Below are positions 9,310 through 18,091 of a stretch of 64,000 nt of DNA, in pieces; position 1 is the stretch's first letter, and each line of letters starts with the position of its first letter. The DNA comes from Chitinophaga pinensis. Its GTDB lineage: Bacteria; Bacteroidota; Bacteroidia; B-17B0; Aurantibacillaceae. The position numbers and the translations under genes are program-made. The stretch covers positions 1 through 64,000 of the forward strand of contig CAMAPT010000008.1 of NCBI GenBank assembly GCA_945860225.1, written 5' to 3'. Under the pieces are notes generated by a model. The model did no database searches, was not told the DNA's origin, and saw only the letters and a program-made list of their open reading frames with translations.

Positions 9310-10320
9310 ATGGAATTATATTTAGACTCGGCTAACCTTAAAGAAATTGAAGAAGGTTTTAAACTAGGATTTTTGAATGGTTTAACCACAACACCTACTT
9401 TTATGCAAAAGGAAGGTATTACAGATATAGATGGTACTATCCTAAAACTAAGTAAAATGGTTCCCGTTCTTCAAATAGAGGCGTTGGGAAATTCAGCAGA
9501 AGAAGTTTTAGCAGAAGCTGAACGTCAATTAGCATTAGGTTTAGATCCTCAAAAAACGGTATTTAAAATTCCGGTATCTTTAGAAGGAGTTCGTGCTTGC
9601 AAATTATTACGTGACAAAGGATATTTAGTTAATGTACACTTAGTTTACACCCTTCAACAAGCTTACATGGCTATGCATGCTGGAGCTACTTATGTGTGTC
9701 CGTTGGTTGGTCGTCTTCAAGATCAAGGTCACGATGCTTTAGCTTTAGTAGAACAATGTGTTAATGCTGTTGATTTATATGATTACGACACTAAAATCAT
9801 GTTCTCTTCAGTACGCCATGCCGAACACGTTCGTAATGCAATTAACATAGGAGTTCATACCATTACAGTTCCATTAAAAGTAATGAAACAATTGACAGAA
9901 AATAATTTCACTACTTTGGGTACTGACCAATTTATAATGGATACCCGTTTAATGATGGTTAAAGTCAATGAAGCCATTAAAGGAATTAATCCTTTGGTGT
10001 CTGAAAACACTTCAGTAACAGACGCTATTATTAAAATGACAGAATTTGGATATGGTGCAGTCACTGTTACAAAAGCTGATGGAAGTATTAAAGGGGTATT
10101 TACAGATGGCAGTTTAAGAAAATTAATTGGCGAAAAAGGGAGAGATATTTTAAATAAAAATTTATCTGATTTAGAATATAGAGAACCAATTACCATTGAA
10201 GGGAACGTATTATTAAATGAAGCCAGTAGCTTATTCAAAAAAACCAATGTTGATACCATTGTTGTTACCGAAGCTGGAAAACCTATTGGCATGCTTGATA
10301 TCCAAGATATGAAAGCATAA
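9310..10320 (+). CDS. Transaldolase / fructose-6-phosphate aldolase fused to a CBS-domain pair
   Basis: The first ~215 residues are a class I aldolase of the transaldolase/FSA family. They show the N-terminal LDSANL with its Asp, LTTTPTFM, a FKIPVS segment carrying the probable Schiff-base Lys, a VCPLVGRLQDQG loop and the closing TITVPLKVM. Residues ~222-336 are two CBS motifs. The first contains GVFTDGSLRKL, close to the TDGDLRR motif of arabinose-5-phosphate isomerase (KdsD) CBS pairs. Stand-alone FSA-type enzymes are about 215-220 residues, so this is a fusion. CBS pairs usually bind adenine nucleotides, which suggests energy-linked control of a pentose-phosphate reaction (inference). Confidence 0.88.
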   Translation: MELYLDSANLKEIEEGFKLGFLNGLTTTPTFMQKEGITDIDGTILKLSKMVPVLQIEALGNSAEEVLAEAERQLALGLDPQKTVFKIPVSLEGVRACKLLRDKGYLVNVHLVYTLQQAYMAMHAGATYVCPLVGRLQDQGHDALALVEQCVNAVDLYDYDTKIMFSSVRHAEHVRNAINIGVHTITVPLKVMKQLTENNFTTLGTDQFIMDTRLMMVKVNEAIKGINPLVSENTSVTDAIIKMTEFGYGAVTVTKADGSIKGVFTDGSLRKLIGEKGRDILNKNLSDLEYREPITIEGNVLLNEASSLFKKTNVDTIVVTEAGKPIGMLDIQDMKA

Positions 10321-10411
10321 TTAAAAAAGTTCTTTTTAAATTTTATTTAACTGATAATCAAGCTTATTTACTTTTTTAATATATTGAAAATAGTGTAATA
10401 AGAGTTAGAAG

Positions 10412-10442
10412 TTTGAATATTTAATGATTTAAATTATTTTTG
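10412..10442 (+). promoter_or_regulatory. Promoter of the THX gene (TTTG-N19-TATTTTTG)
   Basis: TTTG at 10412-10415 and TATTTTTG at 10435-10442, with 19 bp between them, match the Bacteroidota -33/-7 consensus. The -7 element ends 26 nt before the start codon. Confidence 0.75.
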
Positions 10443-10468
10443 GAAACATTAACTTAAAAACATGAATT

Positions 10469-10609
10469 ATGGGAAAAGGTGATCAAAGATCAAGACGTGG
10501 AAAAATTCAGATAGGTTCATTTGGTAACCTTCGTCCACGTAAAAAAAGAAAAACAGTTTTAGTAGCCCAATCAACAGCAAGTAAAGCAACTAAAAAAGCA
10601 GCAAAATAA
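10469..10609 (+). CDS. 30S ribosomal protein THX
   Basis: A 46-residue, strongly basic protein beginning MGKGDQRSRRGK and continuing IGSFGNLRPRKK. This is the conserved pattern of the small THX (Thx) protein that sits in the head of the 30S subunit in Thermus and is widespread in Bacteroidota. The C-terminal tail is rich in Lys, Ala and Thr. It has its own strong promoter and terminator, so it is a single-gene transcript. An ATG 7 nt upstream is in another frame and closes quickly. Confidence 0.88.
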   Translation: MGKGDQRSRRGKIQIGSFGNLRPRKKRKTVLVAQSTASKATKKAAK

Positions 10610-10610
10610 A

Positions 10611-10642
10611 CAAAAAAACCGCTTTAGGCGGTTTTTTTGTTT
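10611..10642 (+). terminator. Rho-independent terminator after THX
   Basis: AAAAAAACCGC, loop TTTA, GGCGGTTTTTTTGTTT directly after the THX stop codon: a GC-rich stem with a U tract. Confidence 0.9.
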
Positions 10643-10693
10643 ATTCAGCTAGTTATAATAATCTATCATATTAAAATTAAATACCATTAAATC

Positions 10694-11836
10694 GTGACTT
10701 ATTTTCAACCTGATAAAATTAAAATAGGCGTTTTAGGCGGTGGCCAACTTGGACGCATGATGATACAAAGTGCCATAAACTATAACCTATATATTTGTTG
10801 TTTAGATCCCGATCATAATGCCCCATGTAAATCTATTGCCAATGAATTTACCGTTGGAAGCTTAACCGACTATGATACGGTATATAACTTCGGAAAAAAC
10901 AAAGATATTATTACCATAGAAATTGAAAATGTAAATGTTGAAGCCTTAAAAGAGTTACAAAAAGAAGGTAAAAAAATATTTCCCCAACCCGAAGTCATTG
11001 AAATTATAAAAGATAAGGGCTTACAAAAGATGTTTTATCAGCGAAATGATATTCCAAGTCCCGACTTTTTTTTAATAGAAAATAAATCACAAATTGATAA
11101 ATACAGAGATTTTTTTCCGTTTTTCCAGAAACTCAGAACTGGAGGTTATGATGGAAAAGGTGTAGTAAAACTTGGGCATCCCAATAAAACAGACCATGGA
11201 TTTGATGCTCCTAGCGTACTTGAAAAATTAGTTGACTTTGACAAAGAAATTTCTGTCATTGTGGCCAGAAATGAGTGCGGAGAAACCAAATGTTTTCCGG
11301 CTGTAGAATGTGAATTTAATCCGGAAGCTAATTTAGTTGAATTTTTATTTGCACCGGCTAATATCAAAGCACCAGTAAACAAACAAGCTACAGAAATAGC
11401 CGTTAAAATAGCCGAAAAGCTCAACATTGTTGGCATTTTAGCTGTAGAACTTTTTGTAACCAAAGATGGAAAAGTATTGGTAAACGAAATAGCTCCTCGT
11501 CCACATAATAGCGGCCATCAAACGATAGAAGGCAACATCACCTCCCAATTTGAACAGCATTTAAGAGCTATACTAAATTTACCATTAGGAGATACAGGAC
11601 TTATAAAACCTGCCGTAATGATTAATTTATTAGGAGAAAAAAATCATGAAGGTCCTGCCAAATATGAAGGCTTAACAGATGCCATTAAATATAAAGGAGT
11701 ATATATTCACTTGTATGGAAAAACAACTACGAAACCTTTCCGAAAAATGGGACATGTGACAATAACCGATGAAGATTTAACTTTGGCTAAAAAGAAAGCT
11801 TCAATCATTAAAGATTTGATAAAAATAGTCAGCTAA
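10694..11836 (+). CDS. purK: 5-(carboxyamino)imidazole ribonucleotide synthase
   Basis: ATP-grasp enzyme that carboxylates aminoimidazole ribonucleotide in purine synthesis. The 380-residue product begins with the nucleotide-fold motif GVLGGGQLGRMM. It has KLRTGGYDGKGV in the ATP-grasp loop and EIAPRPHNSGH with metal ligands near the end. The start is a GTG at 10694. purE follows 90 nt downstream; its product uses the product of PurK. Confidence 0.95.
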   Translation: MTYFQPDKIKIGVLGGGQLGRMMIQSAINYNLYICCLDPDHNAPCKSIANEFTVGSLTDYDTVYNFGKNKDIITIEIENVNVEALKELQKEGKKIFPQPEVIEIIKDKGLQKMFYQRNDIPSPDFFLIENKSQIDKYRDFFPFFQKLRTGGYDGKGVVKLGHPNKTDHGFDAPSVLEKLVDFDKEISVIVARNECGETKCFPAVECEFNPEANLVEFLFAPANIKAPVNKQATEIAVKIAEKLNIVGILAVELFVTKDGKVLVNEIAPRPHNSGHQTIEGNITSQFEQHLRAILNLPLGDTGLIKPAVMINLLGEKNHEGPAKYEGLTDAIKYKGVYIHLYGKTTTKPFRKMGHVTITDEDLTLAKKKASIIKDLIKIVS

Positions 11837-11926
11837 TATTATAAATTAGCAAATACAATTTGCAAACTACTTATAATCCAAAACACTCAATTTATTTATT
11901 ATTAATAACCTTTTAAACTACATTAT

Positions 11927-12412
11927 ATGGTTGGTATCATTATGGGAAGTAGCAGTGATTTAAAAATTATGAATGACGCTGCTGATTTTTTAAAAAAAAT
12001 GGAAATTCCTTTCGAAATCACAATTGTTTCAGCACATCGTACACCTGAACGTATGTTTGATTATGCAAAAAATGCTCATCAAAATGGATTTAAGGTAATT
12101 ATTGCCGGAGCTGGTGGAGCCGCGCATTTGCCTGGCATGGTTGCATCTCTTACACCGCTTCCTGTTATTGGTGTTCCTGTTAAATCAAGTAATTCTATCG
12201 ATGGTTGGGATTCTTTATTATCTATTGTACAAATGCCAAATGGTGTGCCCGTGGCTACAGTTGCTGTGAATGCTGCTCAAAATGCCGGCATATTAGCTGC
12301 TCAAATTTTAGGTTGTCAAAATCCAACTATTTTCAACAAGCTCGTAAGTTTTAAAGAAGAGTTGAAAGAAAAAGTTATGAAAAGCTTAGATGAAATAAAA
12401 CACCATCACTAA
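11927..12412 (+). CDS. purE: N5-carboxyaminoimidazole ribonucleotide mutase
   Basis: Moves the carboxyl group of N5-CAIR to C4 to give CAIR, the step after PurK. The 161-residue protein has MGSSSDLKIM, VSAHRTPERM (catalytic His), AGAGGAAHLPGM and GVPVKSS, as in class I PurE. Presence of purK next to it fits class I. The C terminus ends in a short His-rich tail. Confidence 0.96.
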   Translation: MVGIIMGSSSDLKIMNDAADFLKKMEIPFEITIVSAHRTPERMFDYAKNAHQNGFKVIIAGAGGAAHLPGMVASLTPLPVIGVPVKSSNSIDGWDSLLSIVQMPNGVPVATVAVNAAQNAGILAAQILGCQNPTIFNKLVSFKEELKEKVMKSLDEIKHHH

Positions 12413-12426
12413 TAAAAATTGTACTT

Positions 12427-12458
12427 GAAAAAGAGGGAGTAGTTATTTTCTCCCTCTT
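12427..12458 (-). terminator. Terminator between purE and the LON-like gene
   Basis: Stem AAGAGGGAG / CTCCCTCTT with a 10-nt loop. On the minus strand it is followed by a T-rich run, so it ends the LON-like gene; it may also act weakly for purE. Confidence 0.65.
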
Positions 12459-12481
12459 AAAAAGAAATAAAAAATAACAAC

Positions 12482-13084
12482 TTAATTAAGCAAAAACCTT
12501 GACTTCAAATCGGTTTCAAGTTTAATTAAATGAATAAATAACTTTATTTTAGGTTTCAGTAATAATTCTTTATTAAAAGTATGCTTCGCCTTTAATAGCT
12601 CATATTTTTCTAGAGGAGACAAATCAATTAATCGCGCAATTCCGTAAATACTAACGTTCTCAAAAACATCTAAAGAAATCATTTTTTGTTGCGAAATCCA
12701 CAAAAATTCCTTAACAAGTAGTTGAAGAAAATGAGATGGTTGATCTTTTAAAAACTCTTCGTATTCTATCACTCCGGCACCATATAACTTTGGTGAAAGT
12801 ATCTCAGAATATTCAATTAAATGAAACACACGAACGCCTTCAATAACAATGTCCATTTCTCCATTTTCATATTTTTTGGTCACATTGTTGATTTTTACCT
12901 CAATGCCGAAATCCTGAATCTTTTTTTGATAAACAAAAGGAATTCCAAAATGTGCCCCGTTTAACAGGCAATCTGATACCAATTGCTTATATCGTTCTTC
13001 AAAAATATGCAACGTTGCCGATTCTCCTGGCAATAACACCATATTAAGGGGGAATATCGGTATAGTTAACTGCTGCGTAGACAT
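12482..13084 (-). CDS. LON peptidase substrate-binding domain protein
   Basis: A 200-residue stand-alone version of the N-terminal (PUA-like) domain of Lon protease: IPIFPLNMVLLPG, HIFEERYKQLV, GVRVFHLIEY. It has no AAA+ or peptidase part. Such proteins are common in Bacteroidota; their role is unknown and they are presumed to bind proteins. Convergent with purE across a shared terminator, with a 229-nt divergent spacer before the S41 protease gene. Confidence 0.85.
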   Translation of the reverse strand: MSTQQLTIPIFPLNMVLLPGESATLHIFEERYKQLVSDCLLNGAHFGIPFVYQKKIQDFGIEVKINNVTKKYENGEMDIVIEGVRVFHLIEYSEILSPKLYGAGVIEYEEFLKDQPSHFLQLLVKEFLWISQQKMISLDVFENVSIYGIARLIDLSPLEKYELLKAKHTFNKELLLKPKIKLFIHLIKLETDLKSRFLLN

Positions 13085-13228
13085 TGATTTTCTTTTAATT
13101 TAAATAAAAATAAGTTCAGCACATATAATTGAAATTACAAAAACTATGCAAACTATTTTGTGTAGATGCGTGAAAACCGTTTTGCATTGATTCAATCTTG
13201 CACTTTTAAAAACAAGTGACTGTTTATA

Positions 13229-13236
13229 TAGTTTTG
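13229..13236 (+). promoter_or_regulatory. Possible -7 element upstream of the S41 protease
   Basis: TAGTTTTG matches TAnnTTTG, 77 nt before the ATG at 13314. No convincing TTTG is seen at the expected distance upstream, so this is weak. Confidence 0.3.
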
Positions 13237-13313
13237 TAAAAAAACATAAAAGCTAGAACTAAATACAATAATTACATTATTTTTATATGCGTATAAATTT
13301 TAACAACCATTAA

Positions 13314-14993
13314 ATGAAAAAATACCTTGTTATTTTAAGTTTTTCTATAGTCTCGATTTTTGCATTAAATTTCACACAAGATTATTTTGAAATTTCGAAA
13401 AATTTAGATGTTTTCAATACTCTTTATCGAGAATTAAATCTTTCATATGTTGACGAAACAAAACCCGGACAATTAATGAAAACAGGCATTGATGCCATGC
13501 TATCCTCATTAGATCCTTATACAAATTATTATACCGAAAATGACATTGAGGATTATCGTTATATGACAACCGGAGAATATGGGGGAATTGGTGCCCTAAT
13601 TCAAGATATTGATAAAAAAATTACAGTCACAGAACCATATATGGGTTTTGCCGCCTACAAAGCCGGATTAAGAGCGGGAGATGAAATTATCGCCGTAAAC
13701 GGCATGAGTGTAGTTGGTAAAAAAACAGAAGACATTACCACCATGTTAAAAGGTCAGGCAGGAACACCTATTAGCCTAAAAATAATTCGTTTTGGACAAA
13801 CAACACCAACTGAAATAAGCCTAAAACGAGAAGAAATAAAGGTTAAATCCGTACCGTACTATAGTATGTTAAATGATGAAACAGGCTACATTAAACTTAC
13901 TAGTTTTACCGAAAATTGCTCAAATGATGTAAAAGATGCCTTATTAAAATTAAAAGAAAAAAATTGCAAATCCTTGATTCTAGATTTAAGAAGTAATCCC
14001 GGAGGCTTATTACAAGAAGCTGTAAACATCGTTAATTTATTTATAGACAAAAACAATGAAGTTGTATCGACTAAAGGAAAAGTAAAAGAGTGGAATAAAC
14101 AATATTTTTCTGTTTATTCACCCGTAGATACCCAAACACCGTTAGTCGTATTAGTGGATAACAATTCAGCCTCTGCTTCTGAAATTGTATCAGGTGCTCT
14201 CCAAGATTTAGACAGAGCTGTTATCTTAGGTCAACGTTCATACGGGAAAGGTTTAGTGCAACAAACTAGAGATTTGACTTATAACGCTAAGCTGAAAGTA
14301 ACAGTTGCCAAATATTACATCCCAAGTGGTCGTTGCATACAGGCACTAGACTACACGCACAAGGATACCGAAGGACGAGTTGAAAAAGTTCCAGATTCGT
14401 TGATTACAGCTTTTAAAACTAAAAACGGACGAGTTATCTACGACGGAGCGGGTATTTTACCTGACATTAAAACAGAATCTACAAAATACAGCCATATTTT
14501 AACGACCTTATTAAATAAAAACCACATATTTTCATATGTAAACAATTATTTAATCAGCCACCCTCAATACCAAGCATCAGCAAGTACATGTGCTTTGTCG
14601 GATGAAGATTATAAAGATTTTATGTCCTATCTAAAAGGAAAAGATTACAGCTACAAAACCCCAAGCGACTTCGCTTTAGAAGACCTTAAATTAAATGCTA
14701 CTAACGAAAAGTATTTCGAAAGTATTAAATCTGAATTTGATGCCATGGCAAATAAAATGGCAGACAATAAAAAAGATGACTTAGTTCGTTTTAAATCAGA
14801 AATCAAACAAGTCATCGAAGAAGAAATCGTTTCGCGTTTTGAATTTCAAAAAGGACGTATCGAATTTTCACTGAAATATGATCAAGACGTAGCTCAAGCC
14901 AAAAAATTACTATCCGACAAAACCAAAATCACATCCATTTTAACCACTATTGAAAAACCGACTAAACCGTTTAACCCTAACAAACGTTTTTAA
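13314..14993 (+). CDS. S41 family C-terminal processing peptidase with PDZ domain
   Basis: A 559-residue periplasmic protease of the CtpA/Prc type. Order: N-terminal signal/anchor (about 1-20), a helical segment with DAMLSSLDPYT, a PDZ domain (about 85-170, YKAGLRAGDEI), then the S41 core with LRSNPGG, the serine motif SASASEIVSGA and GKGLVQ carrying the general-base Lys. The last ~150 residues are helical and vary between family members. It probably trims or degrades envelope proteins. Transcribed alone; the acyltransferase gene converges on it. Confidence 0.92.
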   Translation: MKKYLVILSFSIVSIFALNFTQDYFEISKNLDVFNTLYRELNLSYVDETKPGQLMKTGIDAMLSSLDPYTNYYTENDIEDYRYMTTGEYGGIGALIQDIDKKITVTEPYMGFAAYKAGLRAGDEIIAVNGMSVVGKKTEDITTMLKGQAGTPISLKIIRFGQTTPTEISLKREEIKVKSVPYYSMLNDETGYIKLTSFTENCSNDVKDALLKLKEKNCKSLILDLRSNPGGLLQEAVNIVNLFIDKNNEVVSTKGKVKEWNKQYFSVYSPVDTQTPLVVLVDNNSASASEIVSGALQDLDRAVILGQRSYGKGLVQQTRDLTYNAKLKVTVAKYYIPSGRCIQALDYTHKDTEGRVEKVPDSLITAFKTKNGRVIYDGAGILPDIKTESTKYSHILTTLLNKNHIFSYVNNYLISHPQYQASASTCALSDEDYKDFMSYLKGKDYSYKTPSDFALEDLKLNATNEKYFESIKSEFDAMANKMADNKKDDLVRFKSEIKQVIEEEIVSRFEFQKGRIEFSLKYDQDVAQAKKLLSDKTKITSILTTIEKPTKPFNPNKRF

Positions 14994-15011
14994 AATAGAT
15001 TAGACTTAGAA

Positions 15012-16190
15012 TTATTTTTCGCCTGATTTAATTATCGCGTATTTATCTTTCATTTTGATAATTGGTTTTTCTAATATGCTGTATGAAATTTTTGAAACGA
15101 TTACCGTTAAAATAATGACAGAAAAATAGATTATCACATTGAATGAAATTTCATTCATACAGTTAGTATAAGGCTTTATGCATGATAAAACAGCCGGTAT
15201 AACCATAAAATGATACATATATATACCGTAAGAAATTTTACCTAAATCATTTAAAATAGAATTCTCTAAAAATGGGACTTTCTTAAATTCAGACACATAT
15301 ATGATCATGAATAAAAAAAGTAATGAATAAACAAGATGGATTCCATCTTGAATCATATTAGGTGTATAAAAAACAAGTAATGCTGTACCTAATAATGAGC
15401 CTAAAAAAAATGCTTTATGATTTAGATAACGTAACAATTTGTTTTCGGTAAAAACAAAATAAGCCCCCAATCCCCCTATAGCCATACATTCAAATTTAGA
15501 CATGGCAACAAACAATTTTAAAGGTTCGTACCAACTCGAATCTTTATAAAAATTCCCTAGAATCAAAATTCCCACTTTAACAGCAATTAATCCTATAATA
15601 ATCAGTAAAAGAGTTTTTACCACATATTTACTTTTCAATATAATCCATGGCCAAATTAAGTAAAATTGTTCCTCTACGCCTATCGACCATGTTTGACCAA
15701 TATTTGGCACAGAAGGATATAAAGAAAAAGCAAGATTAGGCAGAATTAGAGCATATAAAATAAGATTTTCGGAAAAATTTTCGGAAAAAGAATTTTTTAA
15801 ATACGGAATTTCAAAATATTGAAACTGTGGGAGGATAAAAAAGCCTATGAATAATATGGCATAATATAAAGGCCAAATTCTAAGGATTCTTCTGATATAA
15901 AAAGATTTGATATCTATCGTATGAAACCTTTTTTTTTCAGCCAACAGTAAGTAAGTAATCAAAAATCCACTTAATACAAAGAAAAAATAAACGCCGAGAC
16001 CTCCTAAATTAAAAACGAGCGGATTTTTCCAATAATTTTTCATCCCAAAAGAACTCTTTATGAGCTCTATATGCGTAACGATGACTGCAAATGCAGCAAT
16101 AAACCTAAGGCCGTTTAACCCCTCGAAGTAAATCAATTTCTTTGAAGAAAGCATAAAGTAAGGTTTTTGCGTTACATACAAAAATATCAT
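15012..16190 (-). CDS. Acyltransferase 3 family membrane protein (OafA/YrhL type)
   Basis: A 392-residue inner-membrane O-acyltransferase with about ten hydrophobic segments. Family marks are the opening FEGLNGLRFIAAFAVI followed by THIE, the RRILRIWPLYY loop and VGVEEQFYLIWP-like GVEEQFYLIWPW. It would acetylate a surface glycan or lipid, but the target is unknown. The ATG at 16190 gives a short extra N-terminal stretch; an ATG at 16154 (MLSSKKLIYFEG) fits the family start equally well. Confidence 0.88.
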   Translation of the reverse strand: MIFLYVTQKPYFMLSSKKLIYFEGLNGLRFIAAFAVIVTHIELIKSSFGMKNYWKNPLVFNLGGLGVYFFFVLSGFLITYLLLAEKKRFHTIDIKSFYIRRILRIWPLYYAILFIGFFILPQFQYFEIPYLKNSFSENFSENLILYALILPNLAFSLYPSVPNIGQTWSIGVEEQFYLIWPWIILKSKYVVKTLLLIIIGLIAVKVGILILGNFYKDSSWYEPLKLFVAMSKFECMAIGGLGAYFVFTENKLLRYLNHKAFFLGSLLGTALLVFYTPNMIQDGIHLVYSLLFLFMIIYVSEFKKVPFLENSILNDLGKISYGIYMYHFMVIPAVLSCIKPYTNCMNEISFNVIIYFSVIILTVIVSKISYSILEKPIIKMKDKYAIIKSGEK

Positions 16191-16240
16191 TATTTACAAG
16201 CATTCATTCATATAGTTCAAACAAATGATGCCGAATCGCA

Positions 16241-16684
16241 TTATTCCCTTCCTTTTTTATTTTTAATATGTTGGATAATTTCTTTTCTAAATTCGTGCTC
16301 TGCTATGCGTAATTGAGCTACTTTAGTTACCGGTAAAATTTTTTTAAACTTCTCGTAGTATTCTTTATGTAATTCTGCTTCTTTTTTTAAAGCAATTATA
16401 TCGGCATTAATAAGTTCTTCAGCCTCCTTATCTGTAATCTCTGCTTTATTCGCAGATTTCAAATATTGTCTAACATAAGCTTGATTAGCTTCTAACTTAT
16501 CGGTTAATTCGTTATAAAGTGGCCAAAATACCTGAGCTTCATTTGATGTTAAATTTATTTTTTTGGTAATAAATGCCACCTTAAGCACTTCTATCTTTTC
16601 TTTTTTTGCATTTGGTTGAGCCGAAATACATAAAAAAGAACATTGAAGCGATGCAATAAAAATTATTTTTTTGAGTGTTGTCAT
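16241..16684 (-). CDS. Spy/CpxP-like periplasmic protein of an ECF sigma operon
   Basis: A 147-residue protein with a signal peptide (about 1-22, ending CISAQ) and a mature part that is almost all charged helix. A motif LTSNEAQVFWPLYNEL resembles the LTxxQ repeats of Spy/CpxP-type proteins. Similar small proteins follow sigma/anti-sigma pairs in Bacteroidota and are thought to sense envelope stress or metals. Its ATG overlaps the anti-sigma stop codon by one base (TAATG), indicating translational coupling. Confidence 0.7.
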   Translation of the reverse strand: MTTLKKIIFIASLQCSFLCISAQPNAKKEKIEVLKVAFITKKINLTSNEAQVFWPLYNELTDKLEANQAYVRQYLKSANKAEITDKEAEELINADIIALKKEAELHKEYYEKFKKILPVTKVAQLRIAEHEFRKEIIQHIKNKKGRE

Positions 16685-17424
16685 TATAATTCTTCCATTA
16701 AAAAGTTTGTACTTAAGTTATCTATATTCTCATTTTCTGAAACTAAAGATGTATTAATTATTGATAAATACTTGAACTCAGCTTCCACATTTTGTTCATC
16801 AAGCAATTCATATAACTGTTCGTTAGAAAAATTCTGAATGATTGTAGCATTCACAATTTCATTTTTTTCAATACAAGATAAAGATTGACAATCATTTTGA
16901 CTCATACCATTATTTTGATTTAGGATATAAATTCCTATAAAAACAATCATTAACAATACTGAAAAACCATATTTTAAAGCATTACCAGAAATCAAAGAAA
17001 ATATGTTTAGCTTTTCGGAAACGATGTTTTCGTCTGATGTTAATCGATTTTTAATTTGATATGAAAGATTATCGAAATAATTTTCAGGAGTGAAAAAAAC
17101 TTTTGTAACAGGAACATGAGATAAATGACTATAAGGTTTTACTTCGTCATGCACCTCAATTTTTTTCTGAATATCAAGTACTGATTTGTTCCAAAATTCT
17201 GTAATTGGTTCCACTTCTTGTGAAAATTTCTTTTTGGGAATGTTTTTCAAAATTTCAAACTCATTTAGTTCTTGCCCCGAATTTACTTTATTGAAATCAT
17301 TATCAGAAAATGATTTGACATCATTTTCTGATAGCCCCAAAGATTTAAGGTTGTCTGATAAATTATCTTGTTCAGGTATATTGTACAGCGAACTCATTAA
17401 GTATTTAGATAGTTTAAGAATCAT
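16684..17424 (-). CDS. Putative anti-sigma factor with one membrane segment
   Basis: A 246-residue protein with an acidic cytoplasmic N-terminal region (about 1-150), one transmembrane helix (about 165-182, FSVLLMIVFIGIYIL) and a short outer tail of about 60 residues. I do not see a classical zinc-binding anti-sigma HxxxCxxC motif. The call rests on its place directly after the ECF sigma gene (5-nt gap) and on its topology. Confidence 0.6.
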   Translation of the reverse strand: MILKLSKYLMSSLYNIPEQDNLSDNLKSLGLSENDVKSFSDNDFNKVNSGQELNEFEILKNIPKKKFSQEVEPITEFWNKSVLDIQKKIEVHDEVKPYSHLSHVPVTKVFFTPENYFDNLSYQIKNRLTSDENIVSEKLNIFSLISGNALKYGFSVLLMIVFIGIYILNQNNGMSQNDCQSLSCIEKNEIVNATIIQNFSNEQLYELLDEQNVEAEFKYLSIINTSLVSENENIDNLSTNFLMEEL

Positions 17425-17429
17425 TAAGT

Positions 17430-17975
17430 TTAATTTGAAATCAAATATTTTTCAATTTTTTTAGCGGCTATATGATAAGAAGCTTTAAGGGCCCCAACCG
17501 AAGTTTCTAAAATTTGAGACATTTGCTCATAAGGCATTTCATCATAATAACGCAGATTAAAAACAATTCGTTGTTTTTCGGGTAATGTTAAAATAGCTTT
17601 TTGTAATTTTAATTGAATCTGATCGCCCTGAAAATAAATATCACTTTCTAAAGATTTAGCTAATTGATATTCTATTGAATGTATTGAAAGAAAATTAGCT
17701 CGCTTTTTTTGTTTTAAAAATGATAAAGATTCGTTAGTGGCTATTCGATAGAGCCAGGTATACAATTCAGACTCTGCTTTAAATGCCTCTAAATTTTTCC
17801 AAACTTTTATAAATGTATTTTGCAAAATATCATCAGTATCATCGTGGTTAATGACAATCTTTCTAATATGCCAGTAAAGCTTTTTTTGGTATTTCTGTAT
17901 GAGATGATGAAAAGCCATATTTCTAGTGCTTTCATCTTTGAAAAGAGTTAATATTTCATTGTCTGTGTAATGCAA
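17430..17975 (-). CDS. ECF-type RNA polymerase sigma factor
   Basis: A 181-residue sigma-70 family factor with only regions 2 and 4. Region 2 is seen as DDTDDILQNTFIKVWK and the YTWLYRIATNE helix; region 4 as LPEKQRIVFNLRYYDEMPYEQM and then a GALKASYH recognition helix. The best start is a TTG (17975). It heads an operon with the putative anti-sigma factor and the Spy-like protein, typical of envelope-stress circuits. Divergent from rsmA. Confidence 0.9.
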   Translation of the reverse strand: MHYTDNEILTLFKDESTRNMAFHHLIQKYQKKLYWHIRKIVINHDDTDDILQNTFIKVWKNLEAFKAESELYTWLYRIATNESLSFLKQKKRANFLSIHSIEYQLAKSLESDIYFQGDQIQLKLQKAILTLPEKQRIVFNLRYYDEMPYEQMSQILETSVGALKASYHIAAKKIEKYLISN

Positions 17976-18043
17976 TCTCTTTTTGGTTTTAAAACTTGGA
18001 CTATAAAAAACAATTAAAGTTTAATTTGCTTCGAAATATATTA

Positions 18044-18051
18044 TATTTTTG
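18044..18051 (+). promoter_or_regulatory. -7 promoter element of rsmA
   Basis: TATTTTTG matches TAnnTTTG. It lies inside the longest possible rsmA frame, so the true start must be downstream of it, in agreement with a TTG start at 18092. Confidence 0.5.
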
Positions 18052-18091
18052 CATAAAAGCTATTAGAAATCAACAATTTACACATTTTATC

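Noticed and set aside
9855-10292. Antisense frame inside the transaldolase-CBS gene
   Set aside because: The sense protein is clearly conserved in both domains; the antisense product is low-complexity.
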